Positions 1 through 7,716 of a stretch of 64,000 bases of DNA are shown here, in pieces (within the stretch, counting starts at the first letter, position 1; every line of letters begins with the position of its first letter). Location of the stretch: the NCBI GenBank assembly GCA_015075075.1, contig JABTVA010000003.1:102619-166618 (forward strand). The letters run 5' to 3'. A program made the translations under genes and the position numbers. The DNA is from Deltaproteobacteria bacterium (GTDB lineage Bacteria; Desulfobacterota; GWC2-55-46). The notes below the pieces were generated by a model. The model had not been told where the DNA came from. It was given only the letters and a program-made list of their open reading frames with translations, and searched no databases.

Positions 1-1
1 A

Positions 2-112
2 TTCATTCCGGACAAGCCGTGGTTGAAAAAGTCCAGGAAGGACTTTTTCAACATCCTGATAGAACTCTACCGCAGGTACACGAGCCTCTTCCCTGCCCCG
101 TCCTTCGCCTGA
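2..112 (+). CDS. C-terminal end of an unidentified protein (partial)
   Basis: An open frame enters from the left edge and runs 36 codons to a TGA at 110-112. The residues are mixed basic, aromatic and hydrophobic (KPWLKKSRKDFF, then ELYRRYTSLFP), as in a real protein C-terminus, but too short to assign a family. The DNA inside it contains a perfect 13-bp inverted repeat (22-34 and 40-52, 5-base loop), which is unusual within a coding sequence, so this frame could instead be chance reading of a repeat. It converges on the Sel1 gene. Confidence 0.4.
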   Translation, partial: FIPDKPWLKKSRKDFFNILIELYRRYTSLFPAPSFA

Positions 113-125
113 GCGCGGCATTGGC

Positions 126-165
126 AAAAAAAAACGGGATTACGGTTTGAAAACCGTAATCCCGT
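126..165 (-). terminator. Rho-independent terminator after the Sel1-repeat gene
   Basis: Perfect 15-bp arms at 134-148 and 151-165 form a hairpin. The A-run at 126-134 becomes a U-tract on the minus strand just after the stem. It lies 100 bases beyond the Sel1 stop codon. The stem belongs to the same GGG-TTACGG family as the hairpins at 1299-1324 and 2075-2100, and like them it directly follows a tRNA-Pro-like 3' end. Confidence 0.85.
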
Positions 166-171
166 TCAATC

Positions 172-198
172 TGGCCGTGGCAAGAGGGTCCGGACCCC
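172..198 (-). repeat. tRNA-Pro 3'-end-like fragment, copy A
   Basis: Read on the minus strand, this is a T-arm-like palindrome (GGGTCCGGACCC) followed by CTCTTGCCACGGCCA, ending in CCA at 174-172, with a TTGAA spacer leading into the hairpin at 134-165. It is the most diverged of three fragments; copies at 1336-1348 and 2111-2128 read CTCGCCCCGACCA. There is no matching D-arm or anticodon arm, so it is not a functional tRNA. Confidence 0.5.
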
Positions 199-264
199 GG
201 CGACTGCCATGAACGACGGAGGCCCAAAAAAGAGGACTGTCCGCGGAAACCGGGCCGCGCGGCA

Positions 265-1056
265 TTACCTGGACGGCTTGGGCTTGAATTCCCTTGAGAG
301 CTTTTGCGCCCGTGCAATCTGGGCAGGCGTCATTATTATTTCAAGCTCCTTGAGGTTCTTTCTGGCTATTTCATATCCCTGGGCTGCCGAAAGATAATAC
401 CACTTGTAAGCCGCGATGTAGTCCTTAGGCACGCCGTGCCCGTTGTGAAAAATGGCCCCGAGATTATTCTGAGCAGACGCATTCCCCTGCTCTGCAGCCC
501 TCGTGTACCATTTGATTGCCTCGGAATAGTCCCTCGGTATTCCCTTGCCCTCAAAATACATAAGGCCCAGATTATACTGGGCGGCATCAGAGCCCTGCCT
601 TGCCGCCTTCGTGCTCCATTTCAATGATTCGGAATAGTTCCGCGGCACTCCCTTGCCGGCCCCGTAAATATACCCGAGCTGGGCCTGAGCATCCGCATTC
701 CCCTGCTCCGCCGCCTTTGTGTACCATTTTATCGATTCAGCGTAGTCCCTCGGCACCTTGCCGTTGTAAAACATGTGTCCCAAACTATTTTGAGCGAAGG
801 AGTTCCCCTGTTCCGCGGCGCTTATGTACCACCTTATCGCTTCCGCGTAATCCTTTTCCACTCCCTGGCCGTGCTCGTACAAAGACCCGAGAATAGCCTG
901 GGCCTGGGCATGCCCCTGCTCGGCGGGAATTTTGCATTCCTTAAAAGCAATGTCGAAATCATCTTCCGAATACGCTTCAAAGCAGCTGTTAAAATCGGCG
1001 TAGGCATGCGAGGCAATCAATAAAAGCAATGCTGAAATCGCAAGCAATCGCGTCAT
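265..1056 (-). CDS. Secreted Sel1-repeat (TPR-like) protein
   Basis: A protein of 263 residues. The start at 1056 has a good ribosome site (GGAGAAGGAG) and gives a clean signal peptide (basic MTRLL, a hydrophobic stretch, then SHAYA) suggesting export to the periplasm. From about residue 45 it is a run of five to six 36-residue Sel1-like repeats, recognisable by recurring LG..Y..G.GV..DY..A..WY..AAEQG. Such solenoids act as protein-interaction scaffolds; the partner cannot be inferred here. The upstream reading frame lacks a ribosome site. The gene is flanked on both sides by tRNA-Pro-end/terminator modules and seems to be an independent accessory unit. Confidence 0.85.
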   Translation of the reverse strand: MTRLLAISALLLLIASHAYADFNSCFEAYSEDDFDIAFKECKIPAEQGHAQAQAILGSLYEHGQGVEKDYAEAIRWYISAAEQGNSFAQNSLGHMFYNGKVPRDYAESIKWYTKAAEQGNADAQAQLGYIYGAGKGVPRNYSESLKWSTKAARQGSDAAQYNLGLMYFEGKGIPRDYSEAIKWYTRAAEQGNASAQNNLGAIFHNGHGVPKDYIAAYKWYYLSAAQGYEIARKNLKELEIIMTPAQIARAQKLSREFKPKPSR

Positions 1057-1293
1057 GGCGCTCCTTCTCCCAGTTGCCGGATACACAAGAGTCAATAAAA
1101 TGATATCTCATCGCCGCCCGCGGCGTCAAATAGTGAAGGCCAAAGCCGTCTGATAAGGGATATGGCTTTTTCTTCTCAAAATTTCCCTAAATGCCAGCTT
1201 ATCACGCGATACCTTCCCATGTCGGATTGAGATCCGGCATTTATCGGATGGCCCACACACTCCTGCTATCATTATAGCAGTTGCCTGCTCCAG
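1057..1293. other. Non-coding upstream region of the Sel1 gene
   Basis: No convincing gene is visible on either strand. The stretch is relatively AT-rich, so it may hold the Sel1 promoter, but no -35/-10 pair stands out. A short inverted repeat (GCTATC-ATTATAGC) lies near 1264-1278. Confidence 0.4.
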
Positions 1294-1348
1294 AAAAAGG
1301 GGCTACGGAAAACTCCGCAACCCCCTGATTCAATCTGGTCGGGGCGAG
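1294..1348 (-). repeat. tRNA-Pro 3'-end plus terminator module, copy B
   Basis: On the minus strand CTCGCCCCGACCA (1348-1336) is the last 13 bases of a tRNA-Pro including CCA. It is followed by the ATTGAA spacer, a 10-bp imperfect hairpin (1324-1315 with 1308-1299) and a short U-tract (1298-1294). The rest of the tRNA is missing. Besides marking the repeat, the hairpin would terminate transcription of the methyltransferase gene, which stops at 1390. Confidence 0.7.
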
Positions 1349-1389
1349 AAAACGGGCTTTTGCCGAAGGTCGCCTCCTTGAGCCTGTCC

Positions 1390-2031
1390 TTATCCCTTTT
1401 CAAGCCTCAGAGACACAAACCCGACCCCCTCGACATAATAAGAAACGGGCTCCTCGAAGCGAGCAGGGCCGGAGGGGTCCTGCAAGAGAGTGCTTGCGAC
1501 GGATGCGATACGGAGGCCGCTGCACCTTGCAAGCTTCTCAACCTCAGAAACCTTATGGAACTCCGCGTCCCTGTAAAAGGGGTTTCCTTCCTTTTTCTTT
1601 TTTTCGTAAAGCATACCCCAGGGCGAGTCCGCTGGTATAAGCCCGATTATCATGCTCCCTCCGGGGGCCAGGACGCGGGCGGCCTCGTGAAATACGGCCC
1701 GGGGCTCCCGGACAAAGCAGAGCGTTACGACCATGAGTACCGTCTTGAAGGTTCCGTCCCTGAACGGAAGGGATTCCCCTGCCCCGCACACGCACCTGAT
1801 CCCCCTCGCTTTGGCGAGTTTAAGTGGGCCCGGGGCCGGGTCGAGCCCGAAAGCGCCGGGAAAGCGCATGGCGAACCTCCCGGTGCCGACGCCTATTTCA
1901 AGCATGGGATGAAGCCTTGCCGGGAGAATGGCTTCAACGCACCGAAGCTCGCTCTCATAAAGGGGCCTGCCCCTGTCTGAATCATACCAGGAGTCGTATT
2001 CCGCCGTCATCCTGTCGAATGGGCTTTCCAT
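1390..2031 (-). CDS. Class I SAM-dependent methyltransferase
   Basis: A protein of 213 residues beginning MESPFDRMTAEYDSWYD. A typical methyltransferase motif I (MLEIGVGTGRFA) lies near residue 50, followed by an acidic loop (GLDPAP), the post-motif GAGESLPFRDGTF and motif LAPGGSMIIGLI. This resembles the UbiE/Methyltransf_11 type acting on small molecules; the substrate is unknown. The same frame stays open to 2259, but that extension reads through the tRNA/terminator module at 2069-2128, so the ATG at 2031 is preferred. The gene sits alone between two tRNA-Pro-end modules, which suggests it was acquired as a unit. Confidence 0.85.
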   Translation of the reverse strand: MESPFDRMTAEYDSWYDSDRGRPLYESELRCVEAILPARLHPMLEIGVGTGRFAMRFPGAFGLDPAPGPLKLAKARGIRCVCGAGESLPFRDGTFKTVLMVVTLCFVREPRAVFHEAARVLAPGGSMIIGLIPADSPWGMLYEKKKKEGNPFYRDAEFHKVSEVEKLARCSGLRIASVASTLLQDPSGPARFEEPVSYYVEGVGFVSLRLEKG

Positions 2032-2068
2032 GACGCGATTATCTCCGACTCTAAAAACGGAAGCAAAG

Positions 2069-2128
2069 AAAAAAGGGGCTACGGAAAAATCCGTAACCCC
2101 TTGGTTCAACTGGTCGGGGCGAGAGGAT
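2069..2128 (-). repeat. tRNA-Pro 3'-end plus terminator module, copy C
   Basis: On the minus strand ATCCTCTCGCCCCGACCA (2128-2111) is a normal tRNA-Pro 3' end including half of the T-arm. It is followed by a GTTGAA spacer, a hairpin (2100-2091 pairing with 2084-2075, one mismatch) and a six-base U-tract. This is the best preserved of the three modules. Its GCGAGAGGAT (2119-2128) recurs exactly at 2458-2467 in the tRNA-Pro pseudogene, as if a tRNA had been split by an insertion. Confidence 0.75.
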
Positions 2129-2449
2129 CTATCTCGTCCATCCCTGACTTCGTCCCTTGGCTTGCGTTTGCGGTGCATTGAGTTTTGCATTGTCGGCCTA
2201 CTCGTTCCGCCTTCCTGTCTCTCGTTCCAGCTGCGCCGCTTCGCTTTCGGCCCGTCCATGGGGCCTCATCTCGTTATCGCTCGGCTCAATTCCCGTTATC
2301 CCGCCCGTTGGTTCCGGCCACGCTCACTTCCGTATGCATCCTGCGTCCTCATCTCGTTCCTCTCGCGTTCAGGCGTTGCGACTGCGTCGCTGCTCGCCGT
2401 CTCGAATTCGTTACCATAGAAGGCCAACCATTCGATGGTCTTCTTATTC
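2129..2449. other. Sequence between two direct repeats of a tRNA-Pro T-arm
   Basis: About 320 bases bounded by the direct repeat GCGAGAGGAT. On the minus strand it is purine-rich with repeated short words (AACGAGATGAGG-like). Short frames exist on both strands, but none has a ribosome site, a recognisable domain or convincing composition. It may be an inserted element or a degraded spacer; no integrase is visible. Confidence 0.4.
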
Positions 2450-2527
2450 TGGTTGTAGCGAGAGGATTCGAAATTTCCGACCACTAGCACCCCATGCTGG
2501 TGCGCTACCAGGCTGCGCTATCCTGAA
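2450..2527 (-). pseudogene. Decayed tRNA-Pro (GGG anticodon)
   Basis: The minus strand reads TAGCGCAGCCTGGTAGCGC (D-arm), an anticodon stem CCAGC-loop-GCTAG with loop ATGGGGT (anticodon GGG), a TTCGAAT T-loop and a terminal CCA, at the 77-78 base length of tRNA-Pro. The acceptor stem does not pair (TTCAGGA against CGCTACA), the T-stem is broken, and the anticodon stem has one mismatch. A functional product is therefore unlikely. It lies upstream, in the transcription sense, of the tRNA-Pro 3'-end modules. Confidence 0.7.
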
Positions 2528-2674
2528 AGTCATTCAATTTTCATTTTTGCTGGGGCCAGCGGTCCTGCACAAATTAGATTTATAATTCAGCACACGGCTT
2601 GCGGCCTTCCAGAAAACCTGGGAATTTGCTCAGGCCAGCATCTTTCTTATCGACGCAAGCTCCTTCTGATGGCC

Positions 2675-2977
2675 TTAGCGCGCCGTGCACCTCTTTTTCC
2701 GAAACCTGAGGTCGAGCTGTTTCGCGCGCTCGGCCTGTATCTCCTTCACCTTCTTCTTCGCGCCTTCGAGCGTGAAGCCTTCCTTGTAAAGGAGCCGCTT
2801 TATGTCGAGTATGAGCTCTATGTCCCGCCTGCTGTAGACCCTCTGCTTGGTGAGGGACTTTTTCGGGCTGATTATCCTGAACTCGCTCTCCCAGTATCTC
2901 AGGACATAGGGCTTGACCTTGGTGATGCTTGCGACCTCGCCGATCTTGAAATAGAGCTTTTCCGGTATCTGCGTCAT
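2675..2977 (-). CDS. MerR-family transcriptional regulator downstream of ihfA
   Basis: A protein of 100 residues with a MerR-type winged-helix start (KLYFKIGEVASITKV..YVLRYWESEF) followed by RVYSRRDIELILDIKRLLYKEGFT. Members in this pheT-ihfA-merR arrangement are a known deltaproteobacterial conserved set; the ligand is unknown. The C-terminus is shorter than in relatives: an in-frame TAA follows KKRCTAR, after which the same frame continues GHQKELASIRKMLA and stops at 2630. That tail resembles the short coil that normally closes this family, so the TAA may be a nonsense mutation or a sequence error. Confidence 0.85.
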   Translation of the reverse strand: MTQIPEKLYFKIGEVASITKVKPYVLRYWESEFRIISPKKSLTKQRVYSRRDIELILDIKRLLYKEGFTLEGAKKKVKEIQAERAKQLDLRFRKKRCTAR

Positions 2978-3092
2978 CAGGGCCTGCGGGGGTTCTCTTC
3001 AACTGGGTGCCGCGAAAACTTACGCGGGGCTCATCCTGCCGCCGGCCTTCCGGGCCGCGGCTCACAAGACCGCTTGAAAACGAGCTTTACGG

Positions 3093-3401
3093 CTATACCG
3101 CCGCTGTCGGCGTCTGCACGGCGGCGCCCTGGTTTATGGCCTTCTTGAGGAGCTGGCTCGCCTTGAAGGTCATGACCCTGCGCTCTTCTATGGTTATCTC
3201 GCTGCCGGTCTGGGGGTTTCTGCCCCTCCTGGCCCTCTTCTGGCGGATGGTAAAATTGCCGAAACCGGAGATCTTGACCTTCTCGCCCGTCTCAAGGGTC
3301 GTCTTGATGGTCTCGAAAATCTCCTCGATTACGGTGGACACGTCCTTCTTTGAAAAGCCTACCTTCTCGAAGACAATCTCTACGATATCCGCCTTGGTCA
3401 T
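3093..3401 (-). CDS. ihfA: Integration host factor alpha subunit
   Basis: A protein of 102 residues in the HU/IHF family. It begins MTKADIVEIVFEKVGFSKKD and carries the DNA-bending beta-arm signature with GFGNFTIRQKRARRGRNPQTG, which holds the proline that intercalates into the DNA minor groove. A good ribosome site (AAGAGGAGG) precedes the ATG. It follows pheT in the operon, the classic position for ihfA, which supports the alpha subunit over HU. IHF bends DNA in recombination, replication and transcription. Confidence 0.93.
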   Translation of the reverse strand: MTKADIVEIVFEKVGFSKKDVSTVIEEIFETIKTTLETGEKVKISGFGNFTIRQKRARRGRNPQTGSEITIEERRVMTFKASQLLKKAINQGAAVQTPTAAV

Positions 3402-3444
3402 TGTAAAACCTCCTCTTAAAAGCGGGACTGAATGGTGCGCGTCA

Positions 3445-5832
3445 TCATGAAACCCGGACTTCCGCCTTGAACCTCTCGAAAAGCGTCTTTACCACCTTGC
3501 CGTGCGTGTCTTCGACTTCCTGGTTGGTAAGGGTCCTCTCCCTTGACCTGTAGGTCACGCGGACCGCGAGGCTCCTTGTTCCGGAAGGTATGTTCCGGCC
3601 ATAGTATACATCAAACAATTCAACCGTTTCAATAGTTTTCAGGTCGGTTTTTCTGATGGCTTCATAGATATCCCCGAAAGGCACGTCCTCGGAGACTATA
3701 AAGGCTATATCCCTGGCCGACTCCGGAAACCTCGGGAGTTCCCTGTATTTTTTGCCCTTTCCGGACGCTTTCTCTACTGGCTCGATATCCAGCTCGAAAA
3801 CGTAAGCGGGCTTACGGAGGCCGTAGCGGCCCCAGAGGTCCGGGTGGAGCTCGCCCAGGACCCCGGCGTGCCTGCCTTCAAGTTTGACGGCGGCGGTTTT
3901 ACCCGGATGGAGGAGCGGATGCCCGGAAGCCTCGAAACGGGCCCCTTCGATTCCCAGCCCTTCGAACAGGCGCTCGATAACCCCTTTGGCGTCGAAAAAA
4001 TCGACCGCGTCCTTAGGGAAGCTCCAGCCCGGCTCGTAGCGGTTACCGTAAAGGAGCCCGGCGAGCTTCCATCTTTCCTCTGGAAGGCCTTCTCCGGGGA
4101 CGAACGCCGGCGCTATCTCGTATATCCTTAAATCTTCGCGCTTCCACGCGAGGTTCCGGGCCATGTTCTCAAGGAGCGACGGGATGAGGCCGGCCCTCAT
4201 AACCGCCTGCTCCTCGGTGAGAGGGTTTAGGAGCTCGACACCCTTTCCCGCTTTTACCCCGGCCATGGCGAATAGCTCCCTCGAAACAAAGCTATAGTTC
4301 ATGACCTCGGTAAAGCCGGAGCCGGAGAGGAGGCTTCTTATACTCCGCCGGAGGGCCGTGGCCATAGCGGTCTCGCCGGGGGACATGGCCGCTATGGGCA
4401 GTGTCGTCGGTATATTATTATACCCGAAAATCCTGGCGACCTCTTCCATGAGGTCTATCTCGGTCGTCAGGTCCATCCTGTAGGAAGGAGGCATGGCGCT
4501 TATGATGCCTGGCGAGGCCTCGCGGCCAGCTATGCCGAGCCTGCTGAGGATATTGAGCGCCTCATCGGTCGTTACACGGACGCCGAGCACACGGGCGGCC
4601 CTCTCGGTCCTGAAAGTTATCTCAGCCGGGGCATACTTTTCCGGATACATGTCTATGGAGCCTTTTGCGGCCTTTCCTCCCGCGAGCTTGAGAACAAGGC
4701 TCGCGGCCATGTCGAGCGCCCTGGTTACGCCTTCAATATCCACACCCCTCTCGAACCTGTAGGAGGATTCGGTTGAGAGGGCGTGCTTCCTTGAGGCCCT
4801 CCTTACGCTCGAAGGCTCGAACCACGCGCTCTCGATGAGAATGCGTTTGGTCGAGCCGGTCACTTCGCTTCCGCCCCCGCCCATTACGCCAGCGAGGGCA
4901 ACTGGGGCGTTTGCGTCTGCTATGACGAGCGTCGAGGGGTCGAGGTTACGGGTCTTCCCGTCTATCGTCGCGATAGTCTCGCCTTCCCCGGCGGATCTCA
5001 CTATAATGGAGGCTCCATTGAGCTTATCGAGGTCGAATGCGTGAAGGGGCTGGCCTGTTTCGAGAAGGACGAGGTTGGTGACGTCCACGACGTTATTTAT
5101 AGACCTTACGCCGTGGGCTTCGAGCCTATTTTTGATCTCATCTGGCGAGGGGCCTATCGATACGCCCTCGATAACCCTTGCCGCGTACCTCCGGCAGGGC
5201 GCGCCTTTTTCGATGGATACGGTGGCGCACTCGGCTATCGGCCTTCCGGCTTCGTCTACCTTGAACTCCTTTTCCTTGAAAACGGCCTGGGTGACGGCTG
5301 CCGCCTCCCTTGCCATGCCCCTTATGGAGAGGAGGTCCGCCCTGTTCGGGGTTATCCCGGCCTCCATCATGAAATCAGCGCCCAATATGGTGCGGAAATC
5401 GACCCCGAGCGGCGCGTCCTCCGGGAGTATCATAATGCCCTCGGAGGTGTCCTTAAGCCCGAGCTCCACCTCGGAGCACATCATGCCCTGGGATTCCACA
5501 CCCCGTATCTTGGACTTCTTTATCTTGAAGCCGCCCGGAAGCTCGGCTCCCGGCAGGGCAAGGGCCACCTTGTCGCCCGGCTTCATGTTCTTCGCGCCGC
5601 AGACGATGGCAAGCTCCTCCTTGCCGGTCCTCACCTTGCAGAGCGAGAGCTTATCGGCGTTCGGGTGCTTCTCGCACTCCACGACCTGGGCCGTAATCAC
5701 GTTCGTAAAACCGCCGCCGGTTTCCGCGACCGACTCTATCTCGGTGCCGGTCATGGTCAGCCTTTCCGCCAGCTCGCGGGCAGGGGGCGCGCCTTCGAGA
5801 TACTCTTTTAGCCAATTGTAGCTGAAAAGCAT
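3445..5832 (-). CDS. pheT: Phenylalanyl-tRNA synthetase beta subunit
   Basis: A protein of 795 residues starting MLFSYNWLKEYL, the standard PheT N-terminus; an upstream in-frame ATG would add 12 residues reading into repeat DNA. Domains in order: an EMAP-like tRNA-binding domain (ITAQVVECEKHPNADKLSLC, residues about 40-150), the B3/B4 editing region, B5, the catalytic-like domain and a C-terminal ferredoxin-fold anticodon-binding domain (PRFPESARDIAFIV). It works as an alpha2-beta2 tetramer with PheS to charge tRNA-Phe. It is separated from pheS by about 195 bases holding a palindromic repeat, which is unusual for this normally tight pair. Confidence 0.96.
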   Translation of the reverse strand: MLFSYNWLKEYLEGAPPARELAERLTMTGTEIESVAETGGGFTNVITAQVVECEKHPNADKLSLCKVRTGKEELAIVCGAKNMKPGDKVALALPGAELPGGFKIKKSKIRGVESQGMMCSEVELGLKDTSEGIMILPEDAPLGVDFRTILGADFMMEAGITPNRADLLSIRGMAREAAAVTQAVFKEKEFKVDEAGRPIAECATVSIEKGAPCRRYAARVIEGVSIGPSPDEIKNRLEAHGVRSINNVVDVTNLVLLETGQPLHAFDLDKLNGASIIVRSAGEGETIATIDGKTRNLDPSTLVIADANAPVALAGVMGGGGSEVTGSTKRILIESAWFEPSSVRRASRKHALSTESSYRFERGVDIEGVTRALDMAASLVLKLAGGKAAKGSIDMYPEKYAPAEITFRTERAARVLGVRVTTDEALNILSRLGIAGREASPGIISAMPPSYRMDLTTEIDLMEEVARIFGYNNIPTTLPIAAMSPGETAMATALRRSIRSLLSGSGFTEVMNYSFVSRELFAMAGVKAGKGVELLNPLTEEQAVMRAGLIPSLLENMARNLAWKREDLRIYEIAPAFVPGEGLPEERWKLAGLLYGNRYEPGWSFPKDAVDFFDAKGVIERLFEGLGIEGARFEASGHPLLHPGKTAAVKLEGRHAGVLGELHPDLWGRYGLRKPAYVFELDIEPVEKASGKGKKYRELPRFPESARDIAFIVSEDVPFGDIYEAIRKTDLKTIETVELFDVYYGRNIPSGTRSLAVRVTYRSRERTLTNQEVEDTHGKVVKTLFERFKAEVRVS

Positions 5833-5848
5833 TTTCTTACCTTTTAGA

Positions 5849-5967
5849 AGGCTGCTCAAAAAGCCCATTCTGCTGTGTCGTATTCAAAATTCGTCGTTGC
5901 GGCGTACAAAAAAAGTACGCCTCACTCCTCATTCGACTCCTTGCATCTTGGGCTTTTTGAGCAGCCT
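5849..5967. repeat. Palindromic repeat family R1, copy a (pheS-pheT gap)
   Basis: Ends are AGGCTGCTCAAAAAGCCCA at 5849-5867 and the inverted GGGCTTTTTGAGCAGCCT at 5950-5967. The centre holds a second inverted repeat around GGCGTAC-AAAAAAA-GTACGCC. It is related to copies at 48465-48597, 55494-55615 and 60277-60398 but is the most diverged of the four. It has no coding capacity. Confidence 0.85.
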
Positions 5968-6026
5968 GATGAGATTTTGAGTTAATTTATCTATGCAAGA
6001 TACTGATTCAGAATGAAATAACAGGC

Positions 6027-7043
6027 CTAAAACTGCTCCAGGAACCTCATGTCGTTCTCAAAGAGGAGCCTAAGGTCGCCTATGCCGAATTTGAGCATCG
6101 CTACCCTCTCTACACCCAACCCGAACGCGAAGCCGGTGTATTCCTCGGGGTCGTAGCTCACTGCCCTAAAAACGTTCGGGTGTATCATCCCGGCGCCCAG
6201 TATCTCGAGCCAGCCAGTGCCCTTGCAGACCCTGCAGCCGTTGCCGCCGCAGATGACGCACCTTATGTCGACCTCGGCCCCGGGCTCGACGAACGGGAAG
6301 AAGCTCGGGCGGAACCTCACGGCTGTCTGGCCGAAGAGCCTTTCGAGGAATAGAGTAAGCACTGCCTTGAGGTTTGCGAATGATATGTCCCTGTCCACCA
6401 TGAAACCCTCTATCTGGTGAAACATCGGGGAATGGGTAAGGTCGGAGTCCCTGCGGTAGACGGTGCCGGGCGCGATTACCCTCAATGGCGGACGGCACTT
6501 CTCCATCACCCGTATCTGGACCGGGGACGTATGCGTGCGGAGCACAAACTCGTCGGAGACGAAGAAGGTGTCCTGCATGTCCCTTGCGGGATGGTCCTTG
6601 GGGAAGTTAAGGGCCTCGAAGTTATAGTAATCGAGCTCGACCTCGGGGCCCTCGGCTATGTTGAAGCCGAGGCCCGTGAAGATGTCCTCGATCTCGTCTG
6701 TTATCCGGGTTACGGGATGGAGCTTTCCGGGGCGGATGAACTTGCCGGGAAGGGTTATGTCGACCCGTTCCTTTTCGAGCCTTTCCCTCTTCTCGCCTTC
6801 ATCGAGGGCCGAGAGCGCCTTGTCGAAGGCCTCTTCGAGCCGGGTCTTCAGGTTGTTGATGGCTTCCCCGGCCTTTTTCCTCTCTTCAGGCGAAAGGGTG
6901 CCGAGGCCCTTCAGAAGCTCCGCGACCTCTCCCTTCCTCCCGAGATACCTGTTCCGGGCCTCCCTGAGGGCCTCCCTTTCGGAGGAGGCCCTTGAAAGCT
7001 CATCCAGGGCCTGCCTTTCGAGGTCTTCGACTCTCCGGCTCAT
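6027..7043 (-). CDS. pheS: Phenylalanyl-tRNA synthetase alpha subunit
   Basis: A protein of 338 residues, normal for PheS. An N-terminal coiled coil (about residues 1-85) precedes the class II catalytic core with motif 2 ([10 protein letters not shown]) and motif 3 ([15 protein letters not shown]). A Cys-rich insert, [19 protein letters not shown], lies before motif 3, as in many bacterial PheS. It activates phenylalanine and transfers it to tRNA-Phe with PheT. Its ATG overlaps the rplT stop by four bases, so the two are translationally coupled. Confidence 0.96.
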   Translation of the reverse strand: MSRRVEDLERQALDELSRASSEREALREARNRYLGRKGEVAELLKGLGTLSPEERKKAGEAINNLKTRLEEAFDKALSALDEGEKRERLEKERVDITLPGKFIRPGKLHPVTRITDEIEDIFTGLGFNIAEGPEVELDYYNFEALNFPKDHPARDMQDTFFVSDEFVLRTHTSPVQIRVMEKCRPPLRVIAPGTVYRRDSDLTHSPMFHQIEGFMVDRDISFANLKAVLTLFLERLFGQTAVRFRPSFFPFVEPGAEVDIRCVICGGNGCRVCKGTGWLEILGAGMIHPNVFRAVSYDPEEYTGFAFGLGVERVAMLKFGIGDLRLLFENDMRFLEQF

Positions 7044-7399
7044 GCAGCGAGGCTGGTCCTGGCTATCTCGACGACCCTGGTGAAGCCGGCCGGGTCTTTT
7101 ACGGCCATATCGGCCAGGGTCTTCCTGTCGATCTCGACGTTGGCCCTGAGGAGCCCGTTCATCAAGCGGCTGTAGGTGATGTCGTTCATCCTTGCCGCCG
7201 CGTTTATCCTGGCTATCCAGAGGCTCCTTATCTCCCTCTTCTTGGTCCTCCTGTGCGCGTACGCGTACACGAGGGCCCTGTCCACGGCCTCCGTCGCTAT
7301 GCGGTAGAGCTTTCCGCGGCCGGCCCTGTAGCCCTTTGCGGCCTTTAGTACCTTCTTCCTCTTTTTCTTGGCGTTGACGCCTCTTTTGACCCTCGGCAT
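7040..7399 (-). CDS. rplT: 50S ribosomal protein L20
   Basis: A protein of 119 residues, very basic, starting [19 protein letters not shown] and containing the conserved YSRLMNGL segment. L20 binds 23S rRNA early in 50S assembly and in many bacteria represses the infC-rpmI-rplT operon. It is preceded by GGAGCAG near the start, follows rpmI by about 110 bases and overlaps pheS. Confidence 0.97.
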   Translation of the reverse strand: MPRVKRGVNAKKKRKKVLKAAKGYRAGRGKLYRIATEAVDRALVYAYAHRRTKKREIRSLWIARINAAARMNDITYSRLMNGLLRANVEIDRKTLADMAVKDPAGFTRVVEIARTSLAA

Positions 7400-7512
7400 A
7401 ACTGCTCCTTGACTGGTGATTTCATGCGGCGGGACTGCTGTACGGGCCTGACTGCCCTGCGCCCGCCTTTATTCGTTTTCGGCCCTGCCGGTTTCTGCAG
7501 GGCGAAGCCTCC

Positions 7513-7710
7513 TTAACCGTAGGGCAGGAGCTTCTTTATCGAGTCCTCGTGCGTTGCCGAGATGAGGTCGGATTTCCTGAGCACCCTCTTGGCCTTGCTG
7601 GCCTTGCTCGTGAGGATGTGCCTCATGCCGGACTTCATCCTCTTGACCTTGCCCGTGCCGGTTATCTTGAACCTCTTCGCGGCGCCTTTGTTCGTCTTAA
7701 GCTTTGGCAT
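7513..7710 (-). CDS. rpmI: 50S ribosomal protein L35
   Basis: A protein of 65 residues, MPKLKTNKGAAKRFKITGTGKVKR, the usual L35 N-terminus and length. It lies six bases after infC and before rplT, the nearly universal infC-rpmI-rplT order. The roughly 110-base gap to rplT has no clear regulatory fold that can be assigned by eye. Confidence 0.97.
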   Translation of the reverse strand: MPKLKTNKGAAKRFKITGTGKVKRMKSGMRHILTSKASKAKRVLRKSDLISATHEDSIKKLLPYG

Positions 7711-7716
7711 TGCCCT

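Noticed and set aside
2032..2259. N-terminal extension of the methyltransferase by 76 residues
   Set aside because: It reads through the tRNA-Pro 3' end and a terminator hairpin; the ATG at 2031 begins the family-like sequence.
2129..2457. Group I intron within a tRNA
   Set aside because: The interruption lies in the T-arm, not the anticodon loop, with a 10-base direct repeat and no intron core visible.
2450..2527. Functional tRNA-Pro
   Set aside because: The acceptor and T-stems do not pair, although the D-arm and anticodon arm look normal.
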